In this document: piece after piece, positions 40,701-64,000 of the stretch
Numbering within the stretch: position 1 is the stretch's first letter
Layout: the number at the start of each line of letters is the position of its first letter
Source: Nematopogon swammerdamellus
Lineage: Eukaryota > Arthropoda > Insecta > Lepidoptera > Adelidae
Direction: 5' to 3'
DNA: 64,000 nt
Assembly: GCA_946902875.1 (NCBI GenBank)
Contig: OX336345.1
Location: forward strand, 23,095,395 to 23,159,394
The notes under the pieces: model-generated
Seen by the model: the letters and a program-made list of their open reading frames with translations, nothing else
Told to the model about the DNA's origin: nothing
Database searches by the model: none
Translations under genes and position numbers: made by a program

Positions 40701-40722
40701 GACGCGAAGTCATAACCTTAGC

Positions 40723-41018
40723 CATAGCCGACTATCATTGTCTCCCTCTACGGAGACCAAGCCATGCTGCATCGTCATAGCCTCACTGCGACGTTGCTAT
40801 CGCTTACTCGCTCACGCTTGCCTACCGATGACAGGAGCGAGTGAGAACACGAAGATTTCGTCGGTCGCCCGATGAAGGGTGAGCGATTTCATGTTTCGCT
40901 CTCGCTCCTGTCATCGGTAGGCAAGCGAGAGCGAGTAAGCGATAGCAACGTCGCAGTGGGGCTATGACGATGCAGCATGGCTTGTCTCCGTAGAGGGAGA
41001 CAATGACAGTCGGCTCTG
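40723..41018. mobile_element. Foldback MITE with 7-bp target duplication, copy 1
   Basis: 296 bp; the arms pair for about 130 bp. Starts catagccgactatcattg and ends gacagtcggctctg; ccttagc is duplicated at 40716-40722 and 41019-41025. Copy 2 at 52918. Confidence 0.88.
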
Positions 41019-41630
41019 CCTTAGCACACATGAATGTAGGGTGATTAGAATGACAGCTGTCAAAGTGCGTGGAATCTTGCTATTAAAGGCAAATGAATCC
41101 TCACTTGTTTCATGTATTTTTATAATTTTATGAAATATTTGAAGTTTTCGTTAAGGTCGGCGTGCCAGAAGCTCCGCGCGGTTTACACCAAGAAACCGAT
41201 AAAGCTAGAATATGTAAAAGTGTGGGAAGCCAAAGGATCATCACCACCGCCATAGATGAAATGATCACTAATCAAGGCACTTTGGTAGCTGTCATTTTAA
41301 TTATCTTCCATTTAACAGACTAAAAACACTTACTCCTCTGTACCTGAACTTCTGACGGTAATGCTGTTACATAAAAAAATCGACCCTTTCGGTTCCGTTC
41401 AGACCTGTGGATTTTTCTCAGGCTTGGATAATTTTATCTTTTGTGATATTTGGTGTAAAACAACAAAAAAATCTCGCGTTTTCACACAATATGGAATGTT
41501 AAATTCTTTTTTGTTGCAATACGCGATGTACAGAATACAGAAGAACTTTTAAAAATAAATTTATAAGCCTAGATACCACACAATCACCAGAAACGTTATT
41601 TTAGATGCTCATCCGTACAGCCCTTGTCTT

Positions 41631-41636
41631 TTTATT
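41631..41636 (-). terminator. Candidate polyadenylation signal for sev
   Basis: AATAAA on the minus strand, about 195 nt past the sev stop. It lies in a common interspersed repeat, so its use is uncertain. Confidence 0.3.
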
Positions 41637-41829
41637 ACCCGACTGCGCGACGCAAAGGAGGGTAATGTGTTTTTTTCTTCTTGTGTCTATTCCAACCAAC
41701 GTATCACAGAAGCACATGAATATTGTTGAACACATGAGAACTACGCAAGTATCACAATTCTTGGCGGCTTTGTGTATCCCCGGTATAGTCCACTTAGGTA
41801 CGAATAGAATAAAATGCTAATATCACAGG

Positions 41830-63787
<21,958 letters not shown>

Positions 63788-64000
63788 CTATAACCGAAAT
63801 ACAACATTCAATTAGGTCGTGCTTGATGAATGATGAGTTATGTCCTGTAAAATCAGGGGTCAGAAGGTTTCACCCGGTATTATGGACCAGGGGGTCTACC
63901 GACGTTAACTCACTCGCTAACTCACACAAATACTCCCAAATTTCAACCAATAGCCGGGCCTGATGCCTCACCGAACGCCTTCTGATTGGTTGAGTGAGAT

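Noticed and set aside
41360..41552. 63-codon plus-strand ORF (FGSVQTCGFFSGLDNFIF)
   Set aside because: Short, AT-rich, no family match and no splice partner; chance ORF.

Overview
The window looks like nuclear DNA of a moth or butterfly (Lepidoptera). The basis is short GC-rich exons in AT-rich introns, together with dense repeats of types common in lepidopteran genomes: tRNA-headed SINEs, an interspersed repeat ending in a 'cgtcgggggtta' motif, RTE- and CR1-like LINE tails, and many small inverted-repeat elements. The exact species cannot be told from the sequence. No bacterial operon, CRISPR array, rRNA gene or functional tRNA gene was seen.

Three host genes could be assembled exon by exon; every splice junction has GT/AG ends and matching phase. 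(1) ARMH3 (C10orf76 family, Golgi armadillo-like protein) lies on the minus strand at 1094-6666: start codon and first five coding exons, continuing off the left edge. (2) SNIP1 (FHA-domain spliceosomal/nuclear regulator) lies on the plus strand at 9875-37967: 14 coding exons summing to 2175 nt (724 codons plus stop), so the whole coding region is present in 28 kb of transposon-filled introns. (3) The sevenless/ROS1 receptor tyrosine kinase lies on the minus strand at 41830-63787: 23 exons summing to 5082 nt. They encode the C-terminal 1693 residues (beta-propeller and fibronectin III ectodomain, one membrane helix, kinase, tail); the 5' exons are off the right edge. ARMH3 and SNIP1 diverge from a 3.2 kb repeat-rich interval; SNIP1 and sev converge on a 3.9 kb interval.

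Much of the rest is mobile DNA. The largest element is a non-LTR retrotransposon at about 10605-13265 with an uninterrupted 806-codon ORF (reverse transcriptase, CCHC-like finger, PD-x14-E restriction-like endonuclease), inserted in a SINE, with a 5'-truncated relative at 21216-21632. The most abundant SINE has an unusual head: a tRNA-like A box, then a 5S rRNA core, then a tRNA-like B box; a second family carries a different head on the same tail. hAT-type elements with exact or near-exact 8-bp target duplications lie at 5458, 26485, 33098 and 47556. A nested TIR structure lies at 36.5-37.8 kb. Several foldback MITE families occur as pairs, one with 7-bp target duplications. A 97-bp tandem array sits in a SNIP1 intron, and a decayed copy of a sev exon sits in a sev intron.

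The three genes have no obvious shared pathway. The main points of interest are the composite SINE, the RLE retroelement, the duplicated dead exon in sev, a possible 63-nt cassette exon in the sev tail, and the recurring paired foldback elements.
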